Source: Paenibacillus senegalensis JC66 (lineage in GTDB: Bacteria; Bacillota; Bacilli; Paenibacillales; NBRC-103111). From it: 64,000 nt of DNA. Below the pieces are notes generated by a model that saw nothing but the letters and a program-made list of their open reading frames with translations, was not told the DNA's origin and ran no database searches. Every line of letters begins with the position of its first letter. Positions within the stretch are counted from its first letter, which is position 1. Shown one piece after another: positions 17,308 through 26,204 of the stretch. The stretch lies in contig NZ_HE610959.1 of assembly GCF_000285515.1 (NCBI RefSeq), positions 680,699 to 744,698 of the forward strand, read 5' to 3'. A program made the translations under genes and the position numbers.

Positions 17308-18369
17308 TCAGCTTTGGTTTCGCAAATAATGGAGAATCTCTTCTGTTACTTCTGTAGTGGTAGCTTTTCCTTTCAAATCAGGGGTTTTGATTCCCTTTAC
17401 AAGCGTGTGTTCAATCGCCTCCAGCAGCAGGGTCCCAAGCTCCTCATAGCCCATAAAATCCAGCATTTCTTTGGCTGTCCAGATCTGCCCGACAGGGTTG
17501 GCGATACCCTTGCCCGCTATATCGGGTGCTGAACCATGAACGGGCTCAAACATGGAAGGATATTTTCGCTCGATATTCAAATTAGCAGCCGGGGCAATTC
17601 CGATGCTTCCCATAATGGCTCCTCCGAGATCGGTAAGAATATCCCCGAATAAATTTGAAGCGACGATTACATCGAATTGCCCGGGGTTCATCACGAAATA
17701 AGCACACAATGCATCAATATGAATGCTTCTTTGCTCTGTGTCCTCGTACTGCTGGCCAACCTGACTGAATATCTCGTCCCAGAAGGGCATGCTGTGTACA
17801 ATGCCGTTAGACTTGGTTGCTGAAACAACTTTTCTACCGCGCTTGCCCGCCAAATCGAAGGCGTAACGCATAGCCTTTTCTGTCTGCCATCTGGTAAACA
17901 CGGCAGTTTGAACAGCCATTTCGTCATCTCCTGCATGAATTCTTCCGCCAATCGTGGAATATTCCCCTTCAGAATTTTCCCTCACCACCACAAAATCGAA
18001 AGGCGCAGGATCGCGCAGTGGCGAAGTCAAACCTTTAAGAAGCTTCGCCGGCCTAACGTTAATCGTCTGCTCGCATTCCCTCCTGATTTTGACCAGAAGC
18101 CCCCATAAGGAAATATGATCAGGAACCAATTGCGGCATACCTACAGCGCCAAGGAAAATTTGATCGAACTGCTTCAATTGCTCCATTCCGTCATCAGGCA
18201 TCATCTTCCCATTTTGCAAATAGTATTCGCAATTCCAAGGGAACTCTGTGAACTTAAATTTGATCCCTCCATGAAGCTCGGCCACCGCCTCTAGGCATTG
18301 CACGGCAGCCGGCACCACCTCCTGCCCAATGCCATCGCCTGGAATTACCGCTATTTGATAGGTTTCCAA
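17308..18369 (-). CDS. Tartrate/D-malate dehydrogenase-like protein (isopropylmalate dehydrogenase family)
   Basis: This 353-residue NAD-dependent decarboxylating beta-hydroxyacid dehydrogenase starts MxTYQIAVIPGDGIGQEVVP. It has VVVRENSEGEYSTIGGR, the catalytic Lys/Asp region KSNGIVHSMPFWDE and ASNLFGDILTDLGGA, and EPVHGSAPDIAGKGIANP. The absence of a LeuB-type neighbourhood and the ENSEGEYS motif favour the tartrate/D-malate dehydrogenase branch. The start is TTG 18369 with AAGGAGG ten bases upstream. It is the last gene of the leftward kinase/dehydrogenase series and would oxidise an end-product hydroxy acid. Confidence 0.87.
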   Translation of the reverse strand: METYQIAVIPGDGIGQEVVPAAVQCLEAVAELHGGIKFKFTEFPWNCEYYLQNGKMMPDDGMEQLKQFDQIFLGAVGMPQLVPDHISLWGLLVKIRRECEQTINVRPAKLLKGLTSPLRDPAPFDFVVVRENSEGEYSTIGGRIHAGDDEMAVQTAVFTRWQTEKAMRYAFDLAGKRGRKVVSATKSNGIVHSMPFWDEIFSQVGQQYEDTEQRSIHIDALCAYFVMNPGQFDVIVASNLFGDILTDLGGAIMGSIGIAPAANLNIERKYPSMFEPVHGSAPDIAGKGIANPVGQIWTAKEMLDFMGYEELGTLLLEAIEHTLVKGIKTPDLKGKATTTEVTEEILHYLRNQS

Positions 18370-18479
18370 CTTTTAACGTCCTCCTTATTCCCTGGTTTTA
18401 TAAGGTGATTGCTTAGCTTGATTCGCGGAGCCCACTAACTTTCCCTGCAAAGTGTAACAACTTCGTGTAAGGTTTGCTT

Positions 18480-19922
18480 TTACGCTCTATCGGACAAACC
18501 AATGGACACAAATTTGGTTTCCAAGAAATCGGCCAGGCTCTCAGGTCCACCCTCTCTCCCTATCCCGCTCTCTTTCATCCCGCCAAAGGGGCCTTCGACT
18601 GCAGTAGGTACGGCGTCATTACAGCCAATAATGCCGTATTCCAACGCCTCATATACCCGGATCATACGGTCAAGATCTTTGGTGTAGTAATAAGCGGCTA
18701 AGCCATAATTGGAATCGTTGGCCAATCGTATCGCTTCCTCTTCGGTGGCAAAAGTACGAATAGGAGCTACAGGGCCAAACGTCTCTTCGCATGCGACAAC
18801 CATCTGTTCATTCACGTTGATTAGGATAGTCGGCTCATAGTAATAGCCGGGGAGTCCCGGCTTGCGTCTCCCTCCCGTAAGGAGTACAGCGCCTTTATTC
18901 AACGCATCCTGCACGTGATGCTGGACTTTTTCAAGAGCCTTGGCATTAATCAGAGGCCCCATCGTTGTCTCTTCCAGAAAGCCGTCCCCTACGACTAATG
19001 CCTCAGCAGCGGCTTTGAATTTCTCAAGAAATCGTTCTGCAACCGCTTCTTGAACGTAGATTCGATTGGCACAAATACAAGTCTGTCCGGCATTGCGGAA
19101 CTTGCTGTTAATTGCTCCAGATACAGCAGCATCAAGATCAGCATCATCGAATACGATAAAGGGGGCGTGCCCTCCCAGCTCCAGCGACACTTTCTTGACC
19201 TGATCTGCCGCAGCATGCAGCAAATGCTTGCCTACCTCGGTCGAGCCGGTGAACGTTATTTTCTTGATTGCCGGATGGCTGAGCAATTCGTCCCCAATTG
19301 CTGAAGGATCTCCGGTAACAACATTCAGTACACCGGCCGGTACGCCGGCTGCCGTTGCGATTTCGGCCAGCCGAAGGGCTGCCCCGGGAGTCAGCTCAGA
19401 GGGCTTGAGTACTAGCGTGCAGCCAGCAGCCAGAGCCGGGCCAATCTTCCTCGCTGCCATCGACAACGGAAAGTTCCAAGGCGTGATGGCACCTACAGGT
19501 CCAATCGGCTGCCTGATGGACAAGAGTCTTTTGCCTGCCGTTGAAGCCGGGATTATCTGCCCGTAGGTTCTGATTGCTTCTTCAGCGTTCCAACGCAAAT
19601 AGTCAGCGGCAATCCGCACCTCCCCGGCGGCCTCCTTCAATGGTTTACCCATTTCCAGTGTAATCAGGCTGGCCAATTCATGCCGGTGCTCTTCAACCCC
19701 GTCAGCCAGGGAATGAAGAATTTCGGCCCTTTCCTTCGCAGGCAACCGGGACCAACTTGCAAAAGCTCCGGCTGCCGCTTCGATAGCGAGCCGGGCATCC
19801 CGACCATCTCCATAAGCCGCAAAGGCTACCTGCTGCTCTGTCGCAGGATTGACAATCCCATATGTTTGCCCGGATTTGGCATTCTCTTTCGTTCCATTAA
19901 TGTACAACTTCCAGTTATTCAT
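18480..19922 (-). CDS. NAD(P)-dependent aldehyde dehydrogenase, succinate-semialdehyde type
   Basis: The 480-residue enzyme shows the aldehyde dehydrogenase core: GAITPWNFPLSMAARK, KITFTGSTEVGKHLL, catalytic Glu in SLELGGHAPFIV (near 255) and catalytic Cys in FRNAGQTCICANRIYV (near 289). The C-terminal GGMKESGIGREGG is typical of the GabD branch. Here it lies between an FGGY kinase and a hydroxy-acid dehydrogenase gene, so its real substrate is more likely an aldehyde from sugar breakdown. ATG 19922 follows GAGAGGTG. Confidence 0.9.
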   Translation of the reverse strand: MNNWKLYINGTKENAKSGQTYGIVNPATEQQVAFAAYGDGRDARLAIEAAAGAFASWSRLPAKERAEILHSLADGVEEHRHELASLITLEMGKPLKEAAGEVRIAADYLRWNAEEAIRTYGQIIPASTAGKRLLSIRQPIGPVGAITPWNFPLSMAARKIGPALAAGCTLVLKPSELTPGAALRLAEIATAAGVPAGVLNVVTGDPSAIGDELLSHPAIKKITFTGSTEVGKHLLHAAADQVKKVSLELGGHAPFIVFDDADLDAAVSGAINSKFRNAGQTCICANRIYVQEAVAERFLEKFKAAAEALVVGDGFLEETTMGPLINAKALEKVQHHVQDALNKGAVLLTGGRRKPGLPGYYYEPTILINVNEQMVVACEETFGPVAPIRTFATEEEAIRLANDSNYGLAAYYYTKDLDRMIRVYEALEYGIIGCNDAVPTAVEGPFGGMKESGIGREGGPESLADFLETKFVSIGLSDRA

Positions 19923-19987
19923 GCCCGCACCTCTCTTTATTGTTTCTTCATGTTAAAATAATGGTTCATTCATTTGCACCGCTTGCT

Positions 19988-21460
19988 TTAAACTACAGCC
20001 AGTTGCTTATACAATTCCATATTTTTCAAATAATAGTTCTCGTAATATTCAGTAAGCTCCAAGTGGTGCTCCTGATTAGGCATAACGGTTAACGCCTGCG
20101 GCACCGGAATTTCGTCAATGAACTGGTTGGCCTTGGCGGCGAGAATGGCCGCCCCGCGGGCTACTCCCTCCGAATCTCTGATCAGCTGCAGCGGGCGGTT
20201 TACCAGATTCGCTTTCGCTTGCATCCAGTAAGGATTTTGGGTAGACCCGCCGGTAACGAGCAGACGGTCCATAGAGATTTGGTGACCGCCCAGCACTTCA
20301 ATCTGATATCGGAACAGACAGCTCAAGCCCTGAATCATAGCTGCAGCCATCTGGCCGGAATAGGATTGGGTCAAAGCTCCGCCGAACCACCCTAACTGCA
20401 CATGGTTTCCGGTTTTTTTATCTGCAGTCATGAAGGGGTAGAAGCCCAAATGCTTATTGACCCCGTTTTCTTTGGCCAGAACATCCAACAGCTGATCATA
20501 ATTCCAGCCCGTCAGGTTAAGAAACCATTCGACAATCCCGCCAGTAGTCCCGACGGACAATAAGGAATAATAACGCCCTGTAATGACATGACAGCCAATG
20601 GTAAAATCCGGCACCTGCTGGAACTGACTCATATCAAGACTCGGGATCGTAGTCACCAGCGTTTCCGCAGTGCCACAGGAATTAGTGACATCACCCTCCA
20701 ATGTTCCACCAATTCCGAATGATCCGACAACATGATCATGTCCGGCAATCGTTACCGGAGTGCCTTCCGTTATTCCTGTATATTCACTCGCCTGCTTGCC
20801 TACAGTGCCCATCACTTTAGCGGAAGAGACCACCTCCTGCAGCAGTTCCCGGCGAATGCCGAATTCATGAATAATGTCCTCATCCCAGTCTAACTCTTTA
20901 ATATTGAAAAGCATGGTCCGGCTTGCCAGAGACCTCTCGCCAAGCTTTACACCCGTTAGGCAGAAGGCAATATACTCGGCAAGATGCAGCCAGCAGACCG
21001 CCTTGTTCCAAACGTCCGGCGTATTCTCCTTCATCCACATAAATTTAAGCAGCGAATATTTGGCCTGTGGATGCAAGCCGGTCTTGCGGAAAAAATCCAG
21101 CGCAGACATCTTCTCTTTCGCCAAGCCAACATATTGGCTGGGCCGCTGATCGTACCATGCCAATACGGTTCCTAACGGCTCATTGTCTTTATCGAGCAGA
21201 ACGCCTGACTCCGCCATGCTGGCAATTCCGATGGCCTTTATCTTGTTTCCTTTTATTTGCTCTACACAAGATTGCAGGGCCTTGCAGGTGTTCATCCAGA
21301 TCTCACCAGCCAAATGGTAAATTCCCCCGTCTCTAGTAACGTGGGCCGGCGTAGAAACGCGGGCTATTCCCTTGATTTCCCCCATGCCGTTATAGGCGGC
21401 TGCTTTTATATGAGTCGTACCGATATCTAATCCTATATAAACTGATTCTTTAATTTTCAT
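19988..21460 (-). CDS. FGGY-family carbohydrate kinase
   Basis: The 490-residue kinase has the N-terminal ATPase phosphate-1 motif VYIGLDIGTTHIKAAAY, the SMAESGVLLDKDNEPL strand, and the C-terminal adenosine motif LLVTGGSTQNPYWMQAKAN. FGGY kinases phosphorylate xylulose, ribulose, gluconate, glycerol, erythritol and similar. I start it at ATG 21460, which follows GGAGGGAAGCC; ten more codons upstream lack a site. Its neighbours (Zn-dehydrogenase upstream, aldehyde dehydrogenase downstream) suggest it phosphorylates a ketose made by the dehydrogenase. Confidence 0.9.
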   Translation of the reverse strand: MKIKESVYIGLDIGTTHIKAAAYNGMGEIKGIARVSTPAHVTRDGGIYHLAGEIWMNTCKALQSCVEQIKGNKIKAIGIASMAESGVLLDKDNEPLGTVLAWYDQRPSQYVGLAKEKMSALDFFRKTGLHPQAKYSLLKFMWMKENTPDVWNKAVCWLHLAEYIAFCLTGVKLGERSLASRTMLFNIKELDWDEDIIHEFGIRRELLQEVVSSAKVMGTVGKQASEYTGITEGTPVTIAGHDHVVGSFGIGGTLEGDVTNSCGTAETLVTTIPSLDMSQFQQVPDFTIGCHVITGRYYSLLSVGTTGGIVEWFLNLTGWNYDQLLDVLAKENGVNKHLGFYPFMTADKKTGNHVQLGWFGGALTQSYSGQMAAAMIQGLSCLFRYQIEVLGGHQISMDRLLVTGGSTQNPYWMQAKANLVNRPLQLIRDSEGVARGAAILAAKANQFIDEIPVPQALTVMPNQEHHLELTEYYENYYLKNMELYKQLAVV

Positions 21461-21539
21461 GGCTTCCCTCCGTCTTTCCTGAGTGTCCATTCAAATGTGT
21501 TTGCTGCTTTAGCTCCCCTGCGCCGAAATCATCTTTCCA

Positions 21540-22556
21540 CTAGGCATTAGGGTGTATGGCTGCTTTAAAGCCTTCTCCCTGACGAGCAATCCGGAAAGCC
21601 TCTTCCACCTCAGCCAAGGTAAAATGATGCGTGACCAACTCCTCCAGCTGCAAGGATTGAAGCCTTTCTATTGAGCGGTAATGACTGTACGGATTTCTTA
21701 CAGAACCAAGAATGGTCAGTTCTTTGCGGTAAATTTCGTTAGGCTCAACCTGCATCATAAGTCCAGGGGGAACTACGCCAAAATATAGGATGGTCGCACA
21801 CCTGTCTGCCAACTCTATGGCCATTGCGGCGGTTTCCAGCCTGCCAGCGGATTCGATCACAACATCAGCCCCTAGACCGTGTCCGGTTTCCAGCACCTTC
21901 TCCTTCACATCTTCACGCAAGGGATCGATCGTCAAAAACCCCCGGCGTTTCGCTACACTGCGTCTATACTCATTCGGTTCTACCACGGTTACTTTTCCCG
22001 CACCGCTGGATCGGGCGAATTCTGCCATTACTATTCCGACAAAGCCGCCCCCTAGCACAACAACGTGATCTCCATGCTTAACGTTAGCTCTTTCAATGCC
22101 ATGCAGGCAGCAGCCGATATTTTCTGTTAATGCGGCTACAGTCGGGGAAATGCCTTCTGGCACGTGGTAGACCGTCCGTTCCGGGACAATGCAGTATTCG
22201 GCAAAGCCGCCATCGGCATGGACACCGAAAGCTATACGATCCGTACACATATGCTCCCTGCCAACACGGCAATATTTGCATAGACCACAGTAGATGTGCG
22301 GCTCTACCGTTACTAGGTCTCCTTCTTTGAAAGAACGCGCGCCGGCTCCAAGACCGGCCACATACCCGGAAAACTCGTGACCCAGCACTAACGGAGGCAC
22401 AGATTCATAGTTGCCCTCGAGGATATGGAAGTCCGTTCCACAGATCGTCGCTGCTTCAATACGGATAAGCACCTCGTCAACCTTTAAAGCGGGCAGTTCT
22501 TTCTCTACCATCACCAATTGATGATTCCCTACATAGTGACATGCTCTGTATTTCAT
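21540..22556 (-). CDS. Zinc-dependent medium-chain alcohol/polyol dehydrogenase
   Basis: The 338-residue enzyme has the catalytic zinc ligands (Cys in ATICGTDFH, His-Glu in LGHEFSG), the four-Cys structural zinc lobe CGLCKYCRVGREHMC, and the NAD-binding VVVLGGGFVGIVMAEF. It resembles sorbitol, threonine and galactitol dehydrogenases. ATG 22556 follows AAAGGAGG; the frame extends eight codons further without support. It is the first gene of the leftward catabolic series and the likely first oxidation step on an imported polyol. Confidence 0.9.
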   Translation of the reverse strand: MKYRACHYVGNHQLVMVEKELPALKVDEVLIRIEAATICGTDFHILEGNYESVPPLVLGHEFSGYVAGLGAGARSFKEGDLVTVEPHIYCGLCKYCRVGREHMCTDRIAFGVHADGGFAEYCIVPERTVYHVPEGISPTVAALTENIGCCLHGIERANVKHGDHVVVLGGGFVGIVMAEFARSSGAGKVTVVEPNEYRRSVAKRRGFLTIDPLREDVKEKVLETGHGLGADVVIESAGRLETAAMAIELADRCATILYFGVVPPGLMMQVEPNEIYRKELTILGSVRNPYSHYRSIERLQSLQLEELVTHHFTLAEVEEAFRIARQGEGFKAAIHPNA

Positions 22557-22763
22557 TGATGTGCCTCCTTTATCATTCAAAATTACTTATAATAAACTCT
22601 TCTTACAACGCCGGATAAATTCCGTTATTATCGGCCGAGCCGTCACCGGCTATTTTCGTTATTTGCTGCCGATCCGTGACTAACTGTAAATACTGCTGGA
22701 CAGCATTGAGCCGTTTGCTTTGCTGGCTTGCGCTTCGGCCCCGCTGGCTGGCGCTTCAAATTC

Positions 22764-22946
22764 TAACGCTCGCAGCGGTCCTTATTTGGACAAAAACAAG
22801 GGGTTAAAAATTGTAACGCTTGCTATCGTCCTTATTTTGGTTCTGATCGCCGTTTTCAGGGCTTTTTGTGACAAATAAGAGCGAGGAGGAGCGTTAGAAA
22901 TAAATTCCCTGTTTTTTAGGCTAAATAAGAGCAAGGGCGAGCGTTA
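22764..22946. repeat. 183-bp modular dyad repeat, copy 1 (two forward, two inverted 50-bp modules)
   Basis: Forward modules starting TAACGCTYGC begin at 22764 and 22814. Inverted modules ending GAGCGTTA end at 22896 and 22946. The step is 50 bases on each side. The central 83 bases (22814-22896) align without gaps to the core of the second copy at 53608-53690. The termini are inverted repeats and could fold into a long hairpin. It lies in the leader region between the predicted promoter at 23271 and the dehydrogenase gene. Confidence 0.88.
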
Positions 22947-22974
22947 GCGGGAAACACCACACAGACCCAACTCG

Positions 22975-23120
22975 CAAACACCTCATAAATCACCTCATGG
23001 ATCACCTCTCACAGTTCACCCTCGCAGATCACATCGCATACAATCTATAGATCACCTCATAGATCACCAAACCAAACCCGCAGGCTACCTCTCAACATAC
23101 CTCGCAAGCTATATCGCTGA
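22975..23120. repeat. Degenerate ATCACCTCAT repeat tract
   Basis: ATCACCTCAT or close variants recur about six times here, with GATCACC and ACCTCGCA variants further on. No open frame or ribosome site is convincing. It continues the non-coding stretch between the dehydrogenase gene and the LysR gene. Confidence 0.55.
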
Positions 23121-23270
23121 TCATCCCGCAGAATACCTGTTGCCAACGGAAAAATTCAGCAATAAAGCGATAATCACGTTATGCCGCTTATCCCTTTTCT
23201 CATTACGTTGTCATATCCACATTTCGCTGCATTGCTTTTTCCACCTATTGAAAAGAAAGGGATTGCTTTA

Positions 23271-23336
23271 AGTTTATGGCAGCGCTATCATAAAGTAAAA
23301 TACATTTAATATATACTTCCATAAGTAAAACTTAAT
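23271..23336 (-). promoter_or_regulatory. Composite promoter: LysR-type site plus GCGC operator (copy 1)
   Basis: Read leftward, a LysR-type dyad (ATAAGT and ACTTA around AAA, 23321-23334) is followed by -35 TTTACT (23294-23299), a 17-base spacer filled by the GCGC-centred dyad TATGATAGCGCTGCCATA, then -10 TAAACT (23271-23276). The T-N11-A site centres about 64 bases upstream of the predicted start, the classical LysR position. It points toward the dehydrogenase-kinase genes, and the lysR gene lies divergently 27 bases away. It matches the module at 28658-28723 in sequence and spacing. Confidence 0.7.
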
Positions 23337-23362
23337 ATATTCAAGTGGAGGAACGGAAAATA

Positions 23363-24256
23363 ATGAATCTGCATCACCTTTATATTTTTTGTGAGGTGGC
23401 GGAGCTCAAAAGCTTTGCCAAAGCGGCAGCCAAAATCAATATCAGCCAACCGGCTATATCCCAGCATGTCCAAAAACTAGAGGCAGATCTTGGAAAAAAG
23501 CTGATCGAGCGAAAAGGAAGGCTGTTTCGCCTGACCACCCACGGAGAAACTTTGCTTGAATACGGCAGACGGATCTTCACCATGGTCGATGAAGCAGAGA
23601 ACGCCGTCAAGCGATTCGGGCAACCTCACAAACGGTTATTTCTAGGGGCTACCCAGGTTATCGGCACTTACTTTTTGCCCGCTTATATTGCCAAATTCAC
23701 AGAGTCTAATCCCTATGTTCAATTCGATGTCTCCCTAACGGAGCAGACCAATGAGTTGATTGACAAAATTATTAAAAATGAAATCGATATCGGAATCGCA
23801 TACGAAAGTGTCGTGCTTCGCGATGATATTGAAGTGTCACGCATCATTCAGGATGAATTTGTGCTCGTTCTTCCGGGTTCCCATCCATGGGCATCAGGGC
23901 AATTGGTCAGTCTGGAGGAAATCGTTACTCTGCCTTTTATTTTCTATCCCCCTGGCCATTTCATCCAGCCTGTATTGGAAAATACGCTGTCCGGCAGCCC
24001 GGTCAATGTCACCCTGCAGCTGAGCCAGTTGGAAACCGTCAAGCAAGCCATTTACCGTGGACTTGGCGTATCCATGCTGCCATTGTCTTCTATCCGGCAA
24101 GAAATACAGCACGGACTTCTTGCCGTGGTCAACTGTCCATTGTTCAGAGTGCCCAAGCATCTGGTCAGCATGCACAAAAGAATGATACACATGCCAGAAC
24201 TGCTCGATTTGGCTCTGGATCGGCTAAAGGACAAAAACTGGGTCAATCAGCTTTAA
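23363..24256 (+). CDS. LysR family transcriptional regulator
   Basis: The N-terminal winged helix (MNLHHLYIFCEVAELKSFAK, AAAKINISQPAISQHVQKLE) is followed by the periplasmic-binding-like effector domain with the typical LFLGATQVIGTYFLPAYIAKF start. I choose ATG 23363, the family-typical beginning, after GGAGG; GTG 23345 is an alternative. It is divergent from the dehydrogenase-kinase genes and very close to a LysR-type palindrome. It probably activates those genes and the ABC/aldolase operon, which carries the same palindrome. Confidence 0.92.
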   Translation: MNLHHLYIFCEVAELKSFAKAAAKINISQPAISQHVQKLEADLGKKLIERKGRLFRLTTHGETLLEYGRRIFTMVDEAENAVKRFGQPHKRLFLGATQVIGTYFLPAYIAKFTESNPYVQFDVSLTEQTNELIDKIIKNEIDIGIAYESVVLRDDIEVSRIIQDEFVLVLPGSHPWASGQLVSLEEIVTLPFIFYPPGHFIQPVLENTLSGSPVNVTLQLSQLETVKQAIYRGLGVSMLPLSSIRQEIQHGLLAVVNCPLFRVPKHLVSMHKRMIHMPELLDLALDRLKDKNWVNQL

Positions 24257-24519
24257 TACTGCTGTTTGTTTAAGGGAATTTATGCTGGGTAGCAGAGTCG
24301 CAATTTATGCTGAGTGGCCAGGGTATCGATGGATAATGCCAGGAAACCTCTTAACCTGAACAAGAAGTTTGTTATCCCTTCCTGTAGGATGACTTCACCT
24401 GGGTTTCTCCAACGCTCACCTGCCCCTATCCTGCACAACTCCTGCTCTTCACCTGCGTGCTTAACCCGCGCGTGAGGGAGATCCTCCTGCTGTGCATGAC
24501 CGCAGGCTCAACCTTTCGC

Positions 24520-25356
24520 TCATGCTTTGCCTGCGCTGCCGAACAGCTTGATTTTTCTGCGGACGATGCCTGAAATTGTCTCCCTGATTTCAGGAATAAG
24601 CGCAAAAAAGTCATTGAAACCACGATCGGCCAGACGACTCCTCATATGCTCCAGCGTCGCCCTTCTCCACTCGGTGGCGATGTTGATTTTGCTTACTCCG
24701 CGTGTAATGGCCGTTTGAATATCCTGCTCAGCAATTCCTGTCCCTCCATGCAGCACAATCGGGATGCCCGTGCGGTCATGAATAATTTGCAGGTGGTCCA
24801 GATCTATAGCAATGTTTTCTCCATAGGCCGCATGGATGTTGCCGAGCGCAACAGCGAGACTATCTACCTGAGTTTCCTTCACAAACCACTCCGCTTCCTC
24901 AGGAGAGGTCAATTGGTAGATATCCTCTTTGCCGCGGGTACCTAAATGTCCTAATTCTGCCTCTACGGGAAGCCCTAAGGAATCCGCAGCCTGCTTGATC
25001 TGTTTGGTAATCGCTATATTGTCTGACAGTTCCAGCCGAGACCCGTCGAACATCAATGACGTATAGCCGCAGCGAATTGCCTGGACGGCTTGGGCAAAAC
25101 CTGTCCCATGGTCTAGATGCAGGGCCACAGGCACTTTCGTTTCCTTGGCTGCCTGTATAGCCGCAGCTGCAAGATAGCTCATACGCGTATGCTTAAGGGT
25201 AGCTTGACCCGTCTGAATGATAACCGGGGACTCAAGCTCCTCTGCTGTTCTCAGAACCGCATCAATGCTATCGATATGATCTACGCTGAATGCGCCAACA
25301 GCATAACCATGCTTATGGGCGTTTGTGAGCAAGCTTGTTCCTGATACAAGTGGCAT
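24520..25356 (-). CDS. Class II (zinc) ketose-bisphosphate aldolase, Fba/GatY-like
   Basis: This cytoplasmic aldolase cleaves a ketose phosphate to dihydroxyacetone phosphate and an aldehyde. The 278-residue protein has the zinc-binding VALHLDHGTGF (His near 83), EAELGHLGTRGK, SLAVALGNIHAAY and IVLHGGTGI blocks, and the phosphate-binding KINIATEWR. It is the last gene of the leftward sugar-import operon, which supports a cleavage role in the same pathway. ATG 25356 follows AAAGGAG. The exact sugar phosphate cannot be read from the sequence. Confidence 0.92.
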   Translation of the reverse strand: MPLVSGTSLLTNAHKHGYAVGAFSVDHIDSIDAVLRTAEELESPVIIQTGQATLKHTRMSYLAAAAIQAAKETKVPVALHLDHGTGFAQAVQAIRCGYTSLMFDGSRLELSDNIAITKQIKQAADSLGLPVEAELGHLGTRGKEDIYQLTSPEEAEWFVKETQVDSLAVALGNIHAAYGENIAIDLDHLQIIHDRTGIPIVLHGGTGIAEQDIQTAITRGVSKINIATEWRRATLEHMRSRLADRGFNDFFALIPEIRETISGIVRRKIKLFGSAGKA

Positions 25357-25382
25357 AACGATTCTCCTTTTTTGTCATGAAT

Positions 25383-26204
25383 TTATCCTTTTACAGCTCC
25401 AGCCGTAATTCCGGTAATGATGTATTTCTGTAAAATCAGTGCGATTACAATAATCGGCAGTGTAATGATGACAGCCGCCGCCATTAATCCTCCCCAATTG
25501 ATTTCGGAATACGACATAAAGTTAAATACGGCAATCGGCAGCGTTCTCGTCCGTTCCCCAGACAACACCAGCGAGAACATAAAGTTGTTCCATGAGAAGA
25601 TGAAAGCCAGTATGGAGGAAGTGATTACACCAGGCATAGCCAAAGGGAGCATGATTCTGACAAAAGCGCTCTGAATCGTACATCCGTCCACCCGGGCCGC
25701 CTCTTCCAGCTCATTAGGAAGACTTTCAAAGAACGAGATCATAATCCAGATAATGAAAGGCAATCCTACCAGCATATGGGCCAAAATCAAAGAGGTATAG
25801 GTATCCACCAGCCCCACCTGACTGAACAAAATAAACCATGGAATCATAAACGAAATTCCCGGGATGATCCGGGCAACCAGAATCATCAACCCGATTTGAT
25901 TCTGCTTGTATTTAGCGATGGAGTAGGCTGCCGGCAGACCCAGCACCAGAGCGAAAAAAGTAGATACCAGCCCAACTATAAAACTGTTAAACATAAATCG
26001 GACAAAATCATGCTCGGCAAATACTGAAATATAATTGTTGAGCGTTGGAGTGAACCAAAGCATATTTTGCGTGGACATGATCTGTGCCTGATTTTTGAAA
26101 GACCCCAGGATCATCCAGACAAAGGGAAACAAAAAACTGATTAGAACCAAGATAACAAGCAGCATGTAAAGACGCCCAAACCATCGTTCTTTTGCTTTCA
26201 TCAA
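25383..26204 (-). CDS. Carbohydrate ABC transporter permease, MalG/CUT1 type
   Basis: The 273-residue membrane protein has six helices and the EAA loop EEAARVDGCTIQSAFVRIML near residue 175, with the C-terminal ITGAVKG-like end seen in MalG proteins. The start is TTG 26204 or ATG 26201, overlapping the stop of the MalF-type gene, so the two subunits are coupled. No ATPase gene lies nearby, so a shared MsmX-type ATPase encoded elsewhere is expected. Confidence 0.93.
   Translation of the reverse strand: MMKAKERWFGRLYMLLVILVLISFLFPFVWMILGSFKNQAQIMSTQNMLWFTPTLNNYISVFAEHDFVRFMFNSFIVGLVSTFFALVLGLPAAYSIAKYKQNQIGLMILVARIIPGISFMIPWFILFSQVGLVDTYTSLILAHMLVGLPFIIWIMISFFESLPNELEEAARVDGCTIQSAFVRIMLPLAMPGVITSSILAFIFSWNNFMFSLVLSGERTRTLPIAVFNFMSYSEINWGGLMAAAVIITLPIIVIALILQKYIITGITAGAVKG

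Noticed and set aside
22764-22946. Classical transposon-derived MITE
   Set aside because: Inverted ends are present, but no target-site duplication is visible at either copy, and the 50-base module steps are not explained by simple transposition.
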